A DNA stretch of 46,526 nucleotides from Calothrix sp. HK-06 (GTDB lineage Bacteria > Cyanobacteriota > Cyanobacteriia > Cyanobacteriales > Nostocaceae): positions 1-46,526 of the forward strand of contig NZ_MRCD01000070.1 in the NCBI RefSeq assembly GCF_001904745.1. Reading direction: 5' to 3'. The position numbers and the translations under genes were made by a program. A model generated the notes under the pieces. The model was not told the DNA's origin. It did not search any database and was given only the letters and a program-made list of their open reading frames with translations. Every line of letters starts with the position of its first letter. Within the stretch, counting starts at the first letter, position 1. This document shows positions 9,814-18,532 of this stretch, piece by piece.

Positions 9814-11418
9814 TTACAGTGGCTTTTTATCATAGTATGAGGGTTCAGAAAAACCAGCGGTGTCAGCTTCTTTCACAAATCCGTGGTAAGCTTCCATGCC
9901 ATGTTCGCTAATATCCAAACCTTCGATTTCCTCGGCAGCAGTAACGCGAATACCTAAAGTAGATTTAAGTGCAATCCAAAATATTGTACTCAAAAGTACT
10001 GTCATTCCACCAACAGAAACTATTCCTACAAGTTGGGGAATAAGCGATGAAAGTCCACCACCCATAAATAAACCGTGAGGTCCAACAGGTTTACCAGCAA
10101 GGTCAACCATCCAAGGATAACCACCAGGCCCAACAGAAAATAATCCGACTGCTAAAGTACCCCAAATACCACATACTAAGTGTACAGAAGTGGCGCCAAC
10201 AGGGTCATCAATACCTAGACGGTCGAAGAAGGTGACTGAGAAGACGACAATTATACCAGCAATTAAACCAATTACAATGGAACTAGCAATACTAACGTAA
10301 GCACAAGCTGCTGTTATTCCTACTAAACCCGCTAGAACACCATTGATAATCATTGATAGGTCAGGTTTTTTCAGGTATAACCATGCGGTGACAGTTGCGG
10401 CAATTCCACCAACTGCACCTGCCATGTTAGTTGTCAAAGCAATGTGAGTAATTGCTTTAGGGTCAGCTGCCATTACGGAACCTGGGTTAAAACCAAACCA
10501 ACCTAACCAAAGAATTAAACAACCAAGGGTAGCAATACTCATATTATGACCGGGTATCGCAACCGCTTGCTTACCTTGATATCTACCAATACGGGGTCCT
10601 AAGAAAGCCGCACCCATCAAAGCTGCCCAACCACCAGCTGAGTGAACAACGGTGGAACCAGCAAAGTCAAAAAAGCCCATGTCAGCTAACCAACCACCAC
10701 CCCAAATCCAGTGTCCAGTAATTGGGTAAGCTATACCAACAAGTAAAAGGCTAAAAATTAAGAAGTCAACAAATTTTATCCTTTCGGCAACGGCGCCAGA
10801 AACAATAGTAGCAGCAGTTCCGGCAAAAACTAATTGGAACAAGAATTTTGCTTCAAGGGGTACACTAGTCCAATTTAAAGAACCAAAAATTCCTTTGTAA
10901 GCATCACCTACGGCAGGACTATTATCGGCGCCGTTCAAAAAGAATCCACTCAAACCGATAAAATCGTTACCATCACCGAACATCAACCCAAAACCAATCG
11001 ACCAAAATGCAATTGTCGCTAATGCAAATACAATCAAATTCTTTGCAAGAACGTTAACAGCATTCTTCTGACGACAGAACCCGGTTTCTAACATACAGAA
11101 TCCGGCATTCATAAAGAAGACTAGAAACGCTGCAATTGCAACCCATAATGTATCTAGTGCAACCTTTAAATCGCCAGTACTTGGACCAGCAGGTGTTTGT
11201 GCGACAGCAGCATAACCCCATGCCAAAACTATCATTGCGGCTAAAGGAATAGTAGCCTGCCAGCTTGGAGATAAACGTTTAATTGTGCTTTGGAGGCGCC
11301 ATGCAATCAAATTATACTTAGAATAATTCAGAGGCAAAGTCACATGCGCTCGATTTCTTCTTGGTCTTTTTTTTGTTGGTATAGGTTTCAACATTTTCTT
11401 TTCAGCAATACTTGACAC
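9814..11418 (-). CDS. amt: Ammonium transporter (Amt family)
   Basis: An inner-membrane channel for ammonium/ammonia of the Amt/Mep/Rh family, working with GlnB/NtcA-controlled nitrogen assimilation. After a long basic N-terminal extension (to about residue 50) there is a signal-like hydrophobic stretch ending in YAAVAQTPA, then about eleven membrane helices. Family marks include [32 protein letters not shown], the twin pore histidines in [16 protein letters not shown] and [18 protein letters not shown], and the acidic tail after the last helix. The total of 534 residues is slightly long because of the N-terminus. The frame opens with GTG at 11418, and the ATG at 11394 (MLKPIPTKK) is a good alternative start. 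It is monocistronic in this window. A possible NtcA site lies upstream. Confidence 0.96.
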   Translation of the reverse strand: MSSIAEKKMLKPIPTKKRPRRNRAHVTLPLNYSKYNLIAWRLQSTIKRLSPSWQATIPLAAMIVLAWGYAAVAQTPAGPSTGDLKVALDTLWVAIAAFLVFFMNAGFCMLETGFCRQKNAVNVLAKNLIVFALATIAFWSIGFGLMFGDGNDFIGLSGFFLNGADNSPAVGDAYKGIFGSLNWTSVPLEAKFLFQLVFAGTAATIVSGAVAERIKFVDFLIFSLLLVGIAYPITGHWIWGGGWLADMGFFDFAGSTVVHSAGGWAALMGAAFLGPRIGRYQGKQAVAIPGHNMSIATLGCLILWLGWFGFNPGSVMAADPKAITHIALTTNMAGAVGGIAATVTAWLYLKKPDLSMIINGVLAGLVGITAACAYVSIASSIVIGLIAGIIVVFSVTFFDRLGIDDPVGATSVHLVCGIWGTLAVGLFSVGPGGYPWMVDLAGKPVGPHGLFMGGGLSSLIPQLVGIVSVGGMTVLLSTIFWIALKSTLGIRVTAAEEIEGLDISEHGMEAYHGFVKEADTAGFSEPSYYDKKPL

Positions 11419-11704
11419 TACAAAACCGTTAAATGTAAATCAACCTCGCTTTTCAAAAAAACTCAACTTCATCCTGTTTCTGAAACTAAATACAGGACGG
11501 TTAAGTTTTTATTAAGATTTTATTATGAGGTTATTTTGGAAACAGTCAAGACTTTTGATAAAGTCTTTAAAAAATTAATAAATATTCAGGATATTTAATA
11601 CATCTTTTTGAGTGTATACATTGTTAAGTTACAATTTGTTAAGAATTTTAGGGAAACTCTAACTAATTAATATAGATTGTGTATTTTTAGACCGAAATAA
11701 TTCT

Positions 11705-11718
11705 GTAGCAGTTAATAC
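11705..11718 (-). promoter_or_regulatory. Candidate NtcA binding site upstream of amt
   Basis: GTAGCAGTTAATAC fits the NtcA consensus GTA-N8-TAC. It lies about 290 bases upstream of amt, and NtcA control of amt genes is well known. On the minus strand a TAN3T-like TATATT occurs about 30 bases downstream, somewhat further than the usual 22 or so. A match of this kind has about a one-in-ten chance in a gap of this size. Confidence 0.4.
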
Positions 11719-11829
11719 TGTTTTTTGTACTTACTAGCTTTGGCACAATCTTTCAGCCTCGCATAAATGCTTGTATTGGTTGCTGTGTTAGGGTTTCTTA
11801 ACTTAGCGAGGAGTTAAAACAAATTTATG

Positions 11830-11853
11830 AATTTTTTCATGGCGCCACGCACC
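11830..11853 (+). repeat. 24-bp repeat with GGCGCC, copy 1
   Basis: This sequence (AATTTTTTCATGGCGCC followed by ACGCACC) is identical to 36275-36298. At both places it creates an ATG that could mislead gene callers. Confidence 0.75.
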
Positions 11854-11898
11854 GTATTTTATGGTATGAATGTGAATGGTATCTGAAAAGCAACCTAC

Positions 11899-12240
11899 TC
11901 ATACTTCCGGTAAATTGTTAGGGTCTATTCCTTGAGATAGCAAATAAGCAGCTAGTCGCTCTTTTTGTTGACGTTCTTGTTCAATTTGTTCAACTGCCCA
12001 CGGCAATAAATTGCCAGCTTGTCGCACCAACGTAGGCAAAAATCCGTGCGTCCTTCTTTAGTTCCTTGCCAAGTTCCGAAAAATAAGCCCATAGAGGGAA
12101 GCCAATGGCGCCCTAAGCATCTGGCATTTGCAGATTGCAACGTCCATTTTCAAGTTTATAAAATTCTAGCAATCCCCCTCTGGCTCAAAAACAACAAAAA
12201 TGGGAACTTGTAATATTTGCTCATAAAAAGCCATTTACCA
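11899..12240 (-). pseudogene. Decayed Uma2-type (DUF820) nuclease gene
   Basis: Frames on the minus strand can be joined into the C-terminal half of a Uma2-family protein (PD-(D/E)XK nuclease fold, cyanobacterial expansion): FYEQILQVPIFVVFEPEGDC, then LEFYKLENGRCNLQMPDA, then GLFFGTWQGTKEGRTDF, LRWCD, and finally AGNLLPWAVEQIEQERQQKE...LAAYLLSQGIDPNNLPEV ending at 11899-11901. At least three frame changes and an in-frame TAG after PDA separate the pieces, and the N-terminal part is absent. It is clearly a dead gene. Confidence 0.7.
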
Positions 12241-12307
12241 GGTGAATACGTTGATTTTTCTGAATATTCCTCACCTTGAACATTTTTCTCAGATTTATTC
12301 GTGCAAA

Positions 12308-12339
12308 AAACATTTAAACATCTAGATGTTTAAATGTTT
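12308..12339. repeat. Perfect 32-bp palindrome
   Basis: AAACATTTAAACATCT is followed directly by its exact reverse complement AGATGTTTAAATGTTT, with no spacer, centred on TCTAGA. It lies just upstream of the Uma2 relic (minus strand). It could be an operator, a relic of mobile DNA, or a cruciform. The 346-bp stretch from 12296 to 12641 holds no gene. Confidence 0.8.
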
Positions 12340-12641
12340 AATAAAGGAAAAATTTGCAGGTGCCTGGATGATTTTGTAAAATTATTAAAATAATTTACAC
12401 ATAAGTATTTATCAATGTATCTCAAGACTTCTACTAATATTTCGCTATGCTGAATTTTAAATACGTAAACTACGTATAGCTGATGTCAGCATCAAATACT
12501 AGAATGGTCAGCCCTGTTTATTATAGAATTATCGAGTGTCGTGGGAATGGTTAGGGTTTTAAGAAAGGCGCCCCTTTGATAAATTGATTGAATGCGCCAT
12601 TATTATCTCAATAAGAATTATTTGCTGCTTTTGATACATCA

Positions 12642-12809
12642 ATGAAAAAAGTAGCGGTTGAGTTATTCCGTATCAATGGTGGTAAACAAGGCTATTATAT
12701 AGCAAATATTTTAGACAAAAAATATTACTACTGTGGAATTGAATGGGAAGATGTGAAAATTAAATAAATAGAGTTAGGGATAGGTAAACCAGACCCTTTA
12801 TCCATGTGA
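12642..12809 (+). pseudogene. Small conserved protein with premature stop
   Basis: An ATG at 12642 opens a frame reading MKKVAVELFRINGGKQGYYI...KKYYYCGIEWEDVKIK and then a TAA at 12765-12767. The same frame continues directly with IELGIGKPDPLSM and a stop at 12807-12809. The continuation resembles the LQELGIGRADP-type ending of small cyanobacterial proteins that start like this one, as I remember them. I read it as one 56-codon gene broken by a nonsense mutation. The 41-residue product may still be made. Its function is unknown. Confidence 0.55.
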
Positions 12810-12834
12810 GAACCCTGACTCATTACTTTGTAAA

Positions 12835-14658
12835 TTAGGTCAATTGCGGATTAACCTCAAACTGACTTACAATCTTTGGCGCCTGTTTAGTAATTTTATC
12901 AGGATTCGCTTTTAGTTCTGCTTGCGTATAGAATGGTATTCCATAAGTTGTGACAGTCAATTTTTGCGTTTCTTTGTCAATGTCAAATTTTGTCCAACCG
13001 TAGGTGGTGGTTGAGAGGTAATCTCCTTTCAAAAGTTTCGCATCTATTAAACCATTTGCAACAGGTAAATTTTCGTTTAATCCAATTGGGTCATAACCTA
13101 ATGGTACTAATTGAGTTTTGATTAATTGTTTGAAAAAGTCGTCTTTATCGTTAGGGAAGCTATTAGCGTCATTAGTCACAGGTAATAAATCGTACAATGT
13201 TTTCACGTAGGATGGAATAAAACCTAGCTCGACTCCGCTTTCAACAGTAAAAGGTGCAAAAGGAGTATCGGCGACGGGGCCAGTAATTACTTCAAAGGCA
13301 TTGGTGGCAATTTGTGGTTGACCAGGGCCAAGTTGGTAAGTTAGGTTATTAACAACCATCCCGTGTAAATCGGCGGCGATAAAGACAACGTTATCAATTT
13401 TATTGTCGTTGATAAACTTTAGTAATTCAGTACGTTCTCTGGCGTAACCTTCATAACGGTCTCGTCCCCCTACGACCTCTAAATTTTGAATTGGTTCTGG
13501 TATCATGATAAATTTCCAAGTGATGCCGTTTTGCTCTGCTTGGAATAAATCATTTTTCAGGTTTTCTAATTGTGGCTGACCTAATAAAGTACGCTTTTTC
13601 TCTGTTGGATTTCCTGTTGCAGGGTCTATATCGAAAGAGCGCGCAAGAAATTCTCTAACTTGCTTTTGGTCAAAAGGATTTGTTACAGCAGGTAATTCTT
13701 CATCGCGGAACGAGCGTGCATCTAGTACAAAAGTAGCAGCATCGCTACCAAAAGTGTTGTAACGATAAAGTTTCGGTTTTCCTTCGGTTAGAGAATTATC
13801 TGTTTGGTTATAAACTTGATTGCTGATTGGGTTATATTCCAAAAAAGCTTGCAAACCATTTTTATACAATTGAGTTTCATTAATTAACCCATTCAGAGTT
13901 TGAAATCGAGGGTCAGATACAGATAAGGCACCACCAGCAAAGTCATTTGTCACTTCATGGTCATCGATAGTCGCTAAAATCGAAGTTGACGAACGTAAAT
14001 CACTCCAAGTATTCAATCCCAAACGACTGCTATACACTTCATCGTGTTTACTGCGAAACTCTTGGAGACTTTTAGCTTGGTCAATGTTAACGGCAGGTGA
14101 AGGAGAGTCAGCGAGTATAGAATCACCCAGTTGCACGAAAAAGTCTAATTTATTTTCATCTACATTAGAAATCGACGCATAGGGACTTAAATCTCCTCGC
14201 CAATCACCTGTAGCACCAAATGATAACCCAGCCCGAGTACCTACTGGCGCCGCAGTCCGAAATTTGCCATTGTTAGTTGCTCCGGACTCGTCGAGCGCAC
14301 TATAGTAATAATCAGTTCCTGGTAGCAAATCTCGTAGCTGAACCTTCACAGGTACAGAAACATCATTAGTAGAGGTAGTTACCACCTTGGCATCTTGAAA
14401 ACTTGAATTAGTAGAGTATTTAAAAGTAACTACTCCAGGAACGCTAGCGCGCGCCCATAAAACTGTAGAAGTTTGGCTTGTATCTCCTGCTGCAACACCA
14501 TTTGGTAATGATTTATACATTATGTCACTAGGAATTATTGAATTTAAGAGACTACTACTATTGGTATTTAGTTTTAAACCATCTAACGGCGCCAATAAGT
14601 TGCCACTTTTACCAAGAACGCTATCAGCTATTGCTATAGAGAGATTTAAGTCTTGCAT
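12835..14658 (-). CDS. PhoD-like alkaline phosphatase/phosphodiesterase
   Basis: A 607-residue member of the PhoD metallophosphoesterase family, which releases phosphate from mono- and diesters, usually outside the cytoplasm and under phosphate limitation. The N-terminal domain has the family opening SLPNGVAAGDTSQTSTVLWAR, then a fibronectin-like strand region ending in LRDLLPGTDYYYSAL. The catalytic domain carries SFGATGDWRGD, FFVQLGDSIL, ATIDDHEVTNDF, FVLDARSFRDEELP and FIAADLHGMVVNN, all positions of metal ligands in the family. No Tat or Sec signal is visible at the N-terminus, as in several cyanobacterial relatives, so export, if any, is by another route. No convincing Pho box was found upstream. 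Confidence 0.9.
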   Translation of the reverse strand: MQDLNLSIAIADSVLGKSGNLLAPLDGLKLNTNSSSLLNSIIPSDIMYKSLPNGVAAGDTSQTSTVLWARASVPGVVTFKYSTNSSFQDAKVVTTSTNDVSVPVKVQLRDLLPGTDYYYSALDESGATNNGKFRTAAPVGTRAGLSFGATGDWRGDLSPYASISNVDENKLDFFVQLGDSILADSPSPAVNIDQAKSLQEFRSKHDEVYSSRLGLNTWSDLRSSTSILATIDDHEVTNDFAGGALSVSDPRFQTLNGLINETQLYKNGLQAFLEYNPISNQVYNQTDNSLTEGKPKLYRYNTFGSDAATFVLDARSFRDEELPAVTNPFDQKQVREFLARSFDIDPATGNPTEKKRTLLGQPQLENLKNDLFQAEQNGITWKFIMIPEPIQNLEVVGGRDRYEGYARERTELLKFINDNKIDNVVFIAADLHGMVVNNLTYQLGPGQPQIATNAFEVITGPVADTPFAPFTVESGVELGFIPSYVKTLYDLLPVTNDANSFPNDKDDFFKQLIKTQLVPLGYDPIGLNENLPVANGLIDAKLLKGDYLSTTTYGWTKFDIDKETQKLTVTTYGIPFYTQAELKANPDKITKQAPKIVSQFEVNPQLT

Positions 14659-14789
14659 ATTAAAAAAGTAATACTAGTGGTACTATTTTTCATATTTAAC
14701 ACTAGATATTACTCAGTAGTTTCTTTGACTTATGATTTATTAAAGAAAATAAACAGTTTATACAGTAGTTTACGTGAAGAAATGTTTTT

Positions 14790-14835
14790 TCTCTGTGTCA
14801 TTGTAGTAATTTTATTTACCACAGAGGCACAGAGA
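14790..14835. repeat. TCTCTGTG/CACAGAGA inverted repeat
   Basis: Eight-base arms lie in the 200-bp gap between the PhoD-like gene and the desaturase, downstream of the desaturase stop. The ACCACAGAGGCACAGAG sequence is a dispersed repeat type common in cyanobacteria. Confidence 0.45.
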
Positions 14836-14858
14836 CCACGAGAGTTGAGAGAAAAAAA

Positions 14859-15803
14859 TTAAGGTAGATATCCTAGTTTAGCGATAATGTGTTGGTTAAC
14901 TTTTAAGTAACCTGGGTCGATGTGCGCGAAGTGAGTGTTTAAATATTGATGTGATATTGGTAGTGCGTGGAAAGGAATGGATGGATATAAATGGTGTTCT
15001 GCGTGGAATGACATGTTCCACATTAAAAATTGTGTTGGTATAAATGTTAGTGTGGTACGGGTGTTTGTCAGAAGGTTGGCATCGCGCGTGCAACCTGTGT
15101 GTTCTGCCAGTAAAATAAAGCGTAAGATTGGTTGACCGACCATTAAGGGTAGTAACCAGTATGTGAAAAACCAAGGCTGACCATAAAACAGTGAGATACC
15201 GAGAGCTACTATATATATAGTTAATTGTAAGCGAGTAGAACGAATAACTTCGGCGCCTGCGGACTCTGGGATAAATGGGTAATCTTCAACTTTCCCCTGT
15301 GCAATACGAAAATGCCCCTGTATTTTACCTTTCCACCAAAGAAAACCGCTCAATATCAGTAAGTATTCTCTAAAATTACTTGGTGTCAAGTCAGTTAGCT
15401 CTGGGTCTTTACCAGGAACTCGTGTATATAAATGATGCCATTTATGGTAGTGACGAAAAAAGGTGCTGTTATAGAACGAAAGCACTCCAGCAAACCAAGC
15501 TACTATTTTATTGAGGTTCGGTGAAGCAAAAGCAGTACGATGAACAGCTTCATGCATCGGTGCAAACATCGAAGCGATACTAAACCCGTAGATGAAAAGT
15601 GCTGGTATTGCTACAAATAGATTATGGTTTGTCGTCCATAAGTAGCCGCTGCATCCCATAATGGTGAGATGGAGAGTCAATTGTACTAAACCTGAAATAT
15701 TAGAACGCGCGTTGAGTTCATTTAATTGCTGTTTATTCAGTATTCGATGTGGATTGTGTGCTTGGGTTGCTTTGTTAGGTAAAGTAATCACATTATCGGA
15801 CAT
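14859..15803 (-). CDS. Membrane fatty acid desaturase family protein
   Basis: A 314-residue membrane di-iron enzyme of the fatty acid desaturase superfamily. The three histidine boxes are intact: HEAVHRTAF (HXXXH), HKWHH (HXXHH) and, after the second hydrophobic block, HAEHH (HXXHH). A fourth His lies in LLAEHTGC. Four hydrophobic stretches fit the usual topology with the iron site on the cytoplasmic face. The substrate cannot be assigned: lipid desaturation or carotenoid oxygenation are both possible in this superfamily. The motif NTRTTLTF...LMWNMSFHAEHHLYP is typical of a cyanobacterial subgroup annotated only as fatty acid desaturase. The ATG start (MSDNVITLPNK) precedes a 361-bp gap. Confidence 0.88.
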   Translation of the reverse strand: MSDNVITLPNKATQAHNPHRILNKQQLNELNARSNISGLVQLTLHLTIMGCSGYLWTTNHNLFVAIPALFIYGFSIASMFAPMHEAVHRTAFASPNLNKIVAWFAGVLSFYNSTFFRHYHKWHHLYTRVPGKDPELTDLTPSNFREYLLILSGFLWWKGKIQGHFRIAQGKVEDYPFIPESAGAEVIRSTRLQLTIYIVALGISLFYGQPWFFTYWLLPLMVGQPILRFILLAEHTGCTRDANLLTNTRTTLTFIPTQFLMWNMSFHAEHHLYPSIPFHALPISHQYLNTHFAHIDPGYLKVNQHIIAKLGYLP

Positions 15804-16164
15804 AAGTTAAGTTGGCGCCTCCATTGATAAATCCTTTTCCTTATAAGTATTTTAATCGGCACCGTTTGTATATTGTAGCCTTCACGCACCAAACTTATAT
15901 ATTTTCGCACTCAAGGCGCCAGTAATTAGTAATCACAATTAATAATAAAAAAATCATTATATAGAATAACTTATTGTTATATCTAAATTTGTGTTAAATA
16001 GTGATTTTTTTGTTAAGGTTAATGAGTAAGTAAAAACACTGCTGGAATTATCAATCCAAAATTTTTACTCTTCGTGACAAATAAGGTTGATTTATACATA
16101 GGCTGGCAGTCCAGTTGATTAAGTCGATTGTTAACTGAATTTTAAATTTTTGGAGTAGCAGATT
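15804..16164. other. Intergenic stretch between divergent genes, 361 bp
   Basis: Holds promoters for the desaturase (minus) and the 142-aa gene (plus), neither placed. Two GGCGCC sites (15813, 15914) and a CACGCACC repeat piece are present. No coding sequence is seen. Confidence 0.5.
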
Positions 16165-16593
16165 ATGATTAAGAATGAACAAGAATTGGCGATTGCAAAA
16201 CAGCAAGTAGAAGTTATCGCATCAGAGAATAAAAGCTTGATGCAAAAGCTTCAAGCAGAAATAGCAGAATACGAAACATTAGTTGCTCATAACCCAGAAA
16301 ATCCTATCCTTTTAGAAGTAGAAAGTGCAGAACAAATTTCTGATTTACCAATCAAAGCGAGTATAGCTTTTAAAATTACCTCACAAGAACTTGCAAAAAT
16401 ATGCGAATTTGAAACGGAACCTCAAAATAATATCGATTATACATCTGAGTGTTTGAAAGTTATGAAAATTTTAGGTGTGCAGTTGATTGATGATTTATTT
16501 TTTGTGGCTCAAATGAGCAATGAGTTAAAACAAAAGCTGCAATTTTTACGCATGGGAGAAGGTTTGCATAGCGTTATCCAAGAAGCTGTTTAA
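16165..16593 (+). CDS. Hypothetical protein, 142 aa
   Basis: I do not recognise the family. Residues 1-38 are a charged, heptad-like helix (NEQELAIAKQQVEVIASENKS...) that could form a coiled coil, and the opening MIKNEQELAIAKQQVE recalls small regulators of antitoxin type. The rest (KASIAFKITSQELAKICEFE and LKVMKILGVQLIDDLFFV) is a mixed alpha/beta globular segment without a known motif. GGAG lies 10 bases before the ATG and supports the start. The following frame is a relic of a response regulator, so any operon partner may have been lost. Confidence 0.65.
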   Translation: MIKNEQELAIAKQQVEVIASENKSLMQKLQAEIAEYETLVAHNPENPILLEVESAEQISDLPIKASIAFKITSQELAKICEFETEPQNNIDYTSECLKVMKILGVQLIDDLFFVAQMSNELKQKLQFLRMGEGLHSVIQEAV

Positions 16594-16643
16594 AAGTGTG
16601 TATATTCAGGAGGGGAGGGAATTATCCTTTCCTCTTTGTCTTA

Positions 16644-16799
16644 ATGAATATCTCTCCTGCTTGCCTTGCCGGGGTTAAAGTTTTAGTAATTGATGACGAT
16701 GAAGATAGTCGCAAATTTGTTCGTTTTGTTTTTAATAAACCTGTAGAACCTACAGAGTTAGTTGCTATTATTGCAAGTTTAATCAATCAGCAAACCTAA
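16644..16799 (+). pseudogene. Collapsed response-regulator receiver domain
   Basis: The frame joins the first strand of a receiver (GVKVLVIDDDEDSRKFVRFVF) directly to its last helix (NKPVEPTELVAIIASLINQQT). About 70-80 residues are missing, including the phospho-acceptor Asp and the Ser/Thr switch. The start is probably the ATG at 16644 (MNISPACLAGVKV), and the open frame begins upstream at 16596. It is best read as an internal deletion in a former receiver, perhaps the end of a hybrid kinase. A functional 51-residue remnant is unlikely because no phosphorylation site remains. Confidence 0.75.
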
Positions 16800-16856
16800 C
16801 TTTTCATATATTATTTATCCAATATTTTTGGTAGTCTTGAATATATTGACGGATGG

Positions 16857-17669
16857 TTAATGGTGGACGGTTGAGTAATTGCTCTGTTTCTGGTGTAATT
16901 TGACTTGCCAGTCCAAACGTGTTGTTGTATATATTGCTGCCATTATCAGAATAAAATTAATTGGTAATCCTCTAGCACGCATTGTAATAATAAAACTTAT
17001 TAGCGAAGGATTTGTGTATTTAATTGGTTTATTTAAAACCTCGGTAAATATATCAGCTACTTTATAATACGTTAAAGCTTCGCCACCTGTAAGGGAATAT
17101 GCTTTATTGATATGTTCGTTTTCTAACAGTGCGCGTGTTGCGACTGCGGCAATATCACGTATATCAATAAAGCTTGTTTTACCATTCCCTGCTGGCATAA
17201 ATAATTCACCACGGGTTTTGATATCTTCTAGATGTACAGTGTTGAGGTTCTGCATGAAAAAACCTGCACGTAAAAATGTGGCGCCTATTTCTAGTTGATT
17301 GATGTAGCGTTCGATTTTAGAATGCGGTACAATTCGATTACGCTCGGCGCCGGCTATAGAAAGAAATACAATTTGCTCAATACCTGCTTGTTTTGCTGCT
17401 TCTAGTGCTGGAGCAATTTCGCGAATATTCGCAAGTGCAGGTGGACGTACCAAGAAAACTTTGTTTATTTGACGAAAAGCGTTTGTAAAAGTGCTTGGCT
17501 TTGTAAAGTCAAATTCAACGTAACTAATTTTACTCGAATCACCTAATATTTTTTTAGCTTGTTCAGGATTTCTGACTGCTGCATAAATATGACAGTCTTG
17601 GTCAGTTAATAAGCAAACTAGTTCTTTCCCGACATTTCCAGTGGCGCCTGTTACAAGTATATTTAACAT
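16857..17669 (-). CDS. NmrA-type NAD(P)-binding protein, 3' frameshift
   Basis: An atypical short-chain dehydrogenase of the NmrA/NAD(P)H-binding family. It starts with the dinucleotide loop ILVTGATGNVGKEL, then YAAVRNPEQAKK, the conserved acidic strand YVEFDFTKPSTF, FLSIAGAERNRIVPHSKIERYI, FLRAGFFMQNL and SFIDIRDIAAVATRALLE. The real substrate is unknown. The last 21 residues (RLDWQVKLHQKQS...) do not fit the family. A one-base deletion near 16915-16917 explains this: the other frame reads FGLASQITPETEQLLNRPPL...YQKYW and ends at 16804-16806. So the ancestral protein had about 288 residues. It is divergent from the AtzH-like gene with only 33 bases between start codons. Confidence 0.85.
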   Translation of the reverse strand: MLNILVTGATGNVGKELVCLLTDQDCHIYAAVRNPEQAKKILGDSSKISYVEFDFTKPSTFTNAFRQINKVFLVRPPALANIREIAPALEAAKQAGIEQIVFLSIAGAERNRIVPHSKIERYINQLEIGATFLRAGFFMQNLNTVHLEDIKTRGELFMPAGNGKTSFIDIRDIAAVATRALLENEHINKAYSLTGGEALTYYKVADIFTEVLNKPIKYTNPSLISFIITMRARGLPINFILIMAAIYTTTRLDWQVKLHQKQSNYSTVHH

Positions 17670-17702
17670 TAAGACTCACTATGCTGCTATCTGGAGGTTA
17701 TA

Positions 17703-18089
17703 ATGACTATTGTAAATGATGCTGCAATTGTTGCCGAACTGACTGAGTTATATATGAAATACGAGGATGCCCTCTGTAACAATAACTTAGAAGTGATGGA
17801 TGAACTGTTTTGGCAGGCGCCTGAAGTAGTGCGATTTGGGTTAGCAGAGAATTTATATGGAAGTGATGAAATACGCGCATTTCGTGCATCGCGACCCACA
17901 CACAACATTAAACGAGAAATTTATAACTTAAAAGTTGTTACCTTTGATAGTAATTTTGCAAGCGTGACATTAGAATTTCGTCGCGTAATGGATGGAGTAG
18001 AGCGTCAAGGAAGGCAAAGTCAAATGTGGTATAAATTTGACATTGGGTGGAAAGTTGTTTCGGCACATGTTTCACTTCTACCTATCTAA
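17703..18089 (+). CDS. AtzH-like (DUF3225) protein
   Basis: A 128-residue protein of the AtzH-like/HpxZ group (NTF2-like fold, SnoaL relatives). Typical marks are LTELYMKYEDALCNNNLEVMDELFW, VRFGLAENLYGSDEIRAFRASRP and WYKFDIGWKVVSAHVSLLP. In other bacteria such proteins accompany AtzE-type amidases in ureide or triazine breakdown. No amidase is found here, so the role is unknown. A strong Shine-Dalgarno (GGAGG, seven bases before the ATG) fixes the start. It is divergent from the NmrA-type gene. A tiny frame with its own ribosome site follows 14 bases downstream. Confidence 0.85.
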   Translation: MTIVNDAAIVAELTELYMKYEDALCNNNLEVMDELFWQAPEVVRFGLAENLYGSDEIRAFRASRPTHNIKREIYNLKVVTFDSNFASVTLEFRRVMDGVERQGRQSQMWYKFDIGWKVVSAHVSLLPI

Positions 18090-18103
18090 TAAATAGGGAG
18101 TAA

Positions 18104-18190
18104 ATGAACGCTCATCCAAACCGGACACCTATGTCGGCAGAGGATGCAGTTGCTGAACTTCAAAGACAAGTTGCACAAGGACGACGCTAA
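18104..18190 (+). CDS. Possible 28-aa small protein
   Basis: The frame MNAHPNRTPMSAEDAVAE... ends in QRQVAQGRR and is preceded by GGGAG five bases before the ATG. It lies 14 bases after the AtzH-like gene on the same strand, so it may be translated from the same transcript. It may also be the remaining head of a longer deleted gene, since the sequence after its stop is non-coding. I do not recognise it. Confidence 0.35.
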   Translation: MNAHPNRTPMSAEDAVAELQRQVAQGRR

Positions 18191-18273
18191 CGCTGTTCGG
18201 TTTTGGAGAAAGGGAAAAGGAAAAATTTTTATCCGCGTACTTTTTAAACCTTTTCCCGCAACTCCAGTACACT

Positions 18274-18440
18274 TTAAGCGACTATTCGTTCAATGCATTC
18301 TTCTATATTACTTAAATACAAGCGTTCGTCCTTCATAACATAACAGATTCTCTTAATACTTTTTCTTTAATTAAATCATGTAGACTTTCGGGTTCAGCTA
18401 CATCGAATTTACGTCCTAGTAATTTCGTCAAATCTGACAT
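18274..18440 (-). pseudogene. Relic of MntA/HepT toxin-antitoxin pair
   Basis: On the minus strand MSDLTKLLGRKFDVAEPESL...KEKVLRESVML (18440-18333) matches the C-terminal part of MntA-type nucleotidyltransferase antitoxins. Its TGA overlaps the next ATG (ATGA), the usual arrangement with HepT. The second frame, MKDERLYLSNIEECIERIVA, is a clear HepT (DUF86) N-terminus but stops at 18274 after 20 residues, where a full HepT has about 110. The N-terminal catalytic half of MntA is missing. Downstream sequence shows no HepT continuation. Both genes are dead. Confidence 0.6.
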
Positions 18441-18532
18441 ATTTGATTTCCGGTCTTATCATTTTTACTACCAACAAAAGAAATTATTTCTTGGCGATTG
18501 GTTTGTAGAGGAACTAAGGGAAAAGAAGAGTC

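Larger units (their letters stand above)
11419..11898. other. Leader region upstream of amt, 480 bp
   Basis: AT-rich sequence with no convincing gene. It holds the candidate NtcA site, the short dyad GTTTCTGAAAC near 11480, and the 24-bp repeat with GGCGCC at 11830-11853. A 19-codon frame (MNFFMAPRTVFYG...) starts at 11827 inside that repeat and is probably not a gene. Confidence 0.5.

Noticed and set aside
12019-12213. 64-aa plus-strand frame
   Set aside because: It is the antisense shadow of the decayed Uma2 gene.
14659-14858. Pho box upstream of the PhoD-like gene
   Set aside because: Only AT-rich partial matches were seen, without the expected direct repeats.
14653-14862. 69-aa open frame on the plus strand with a hydrophobic start
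   Set aside because: It overlaps the start of the PhoD-like gene and a dispersed repeat, with no ribosome site.
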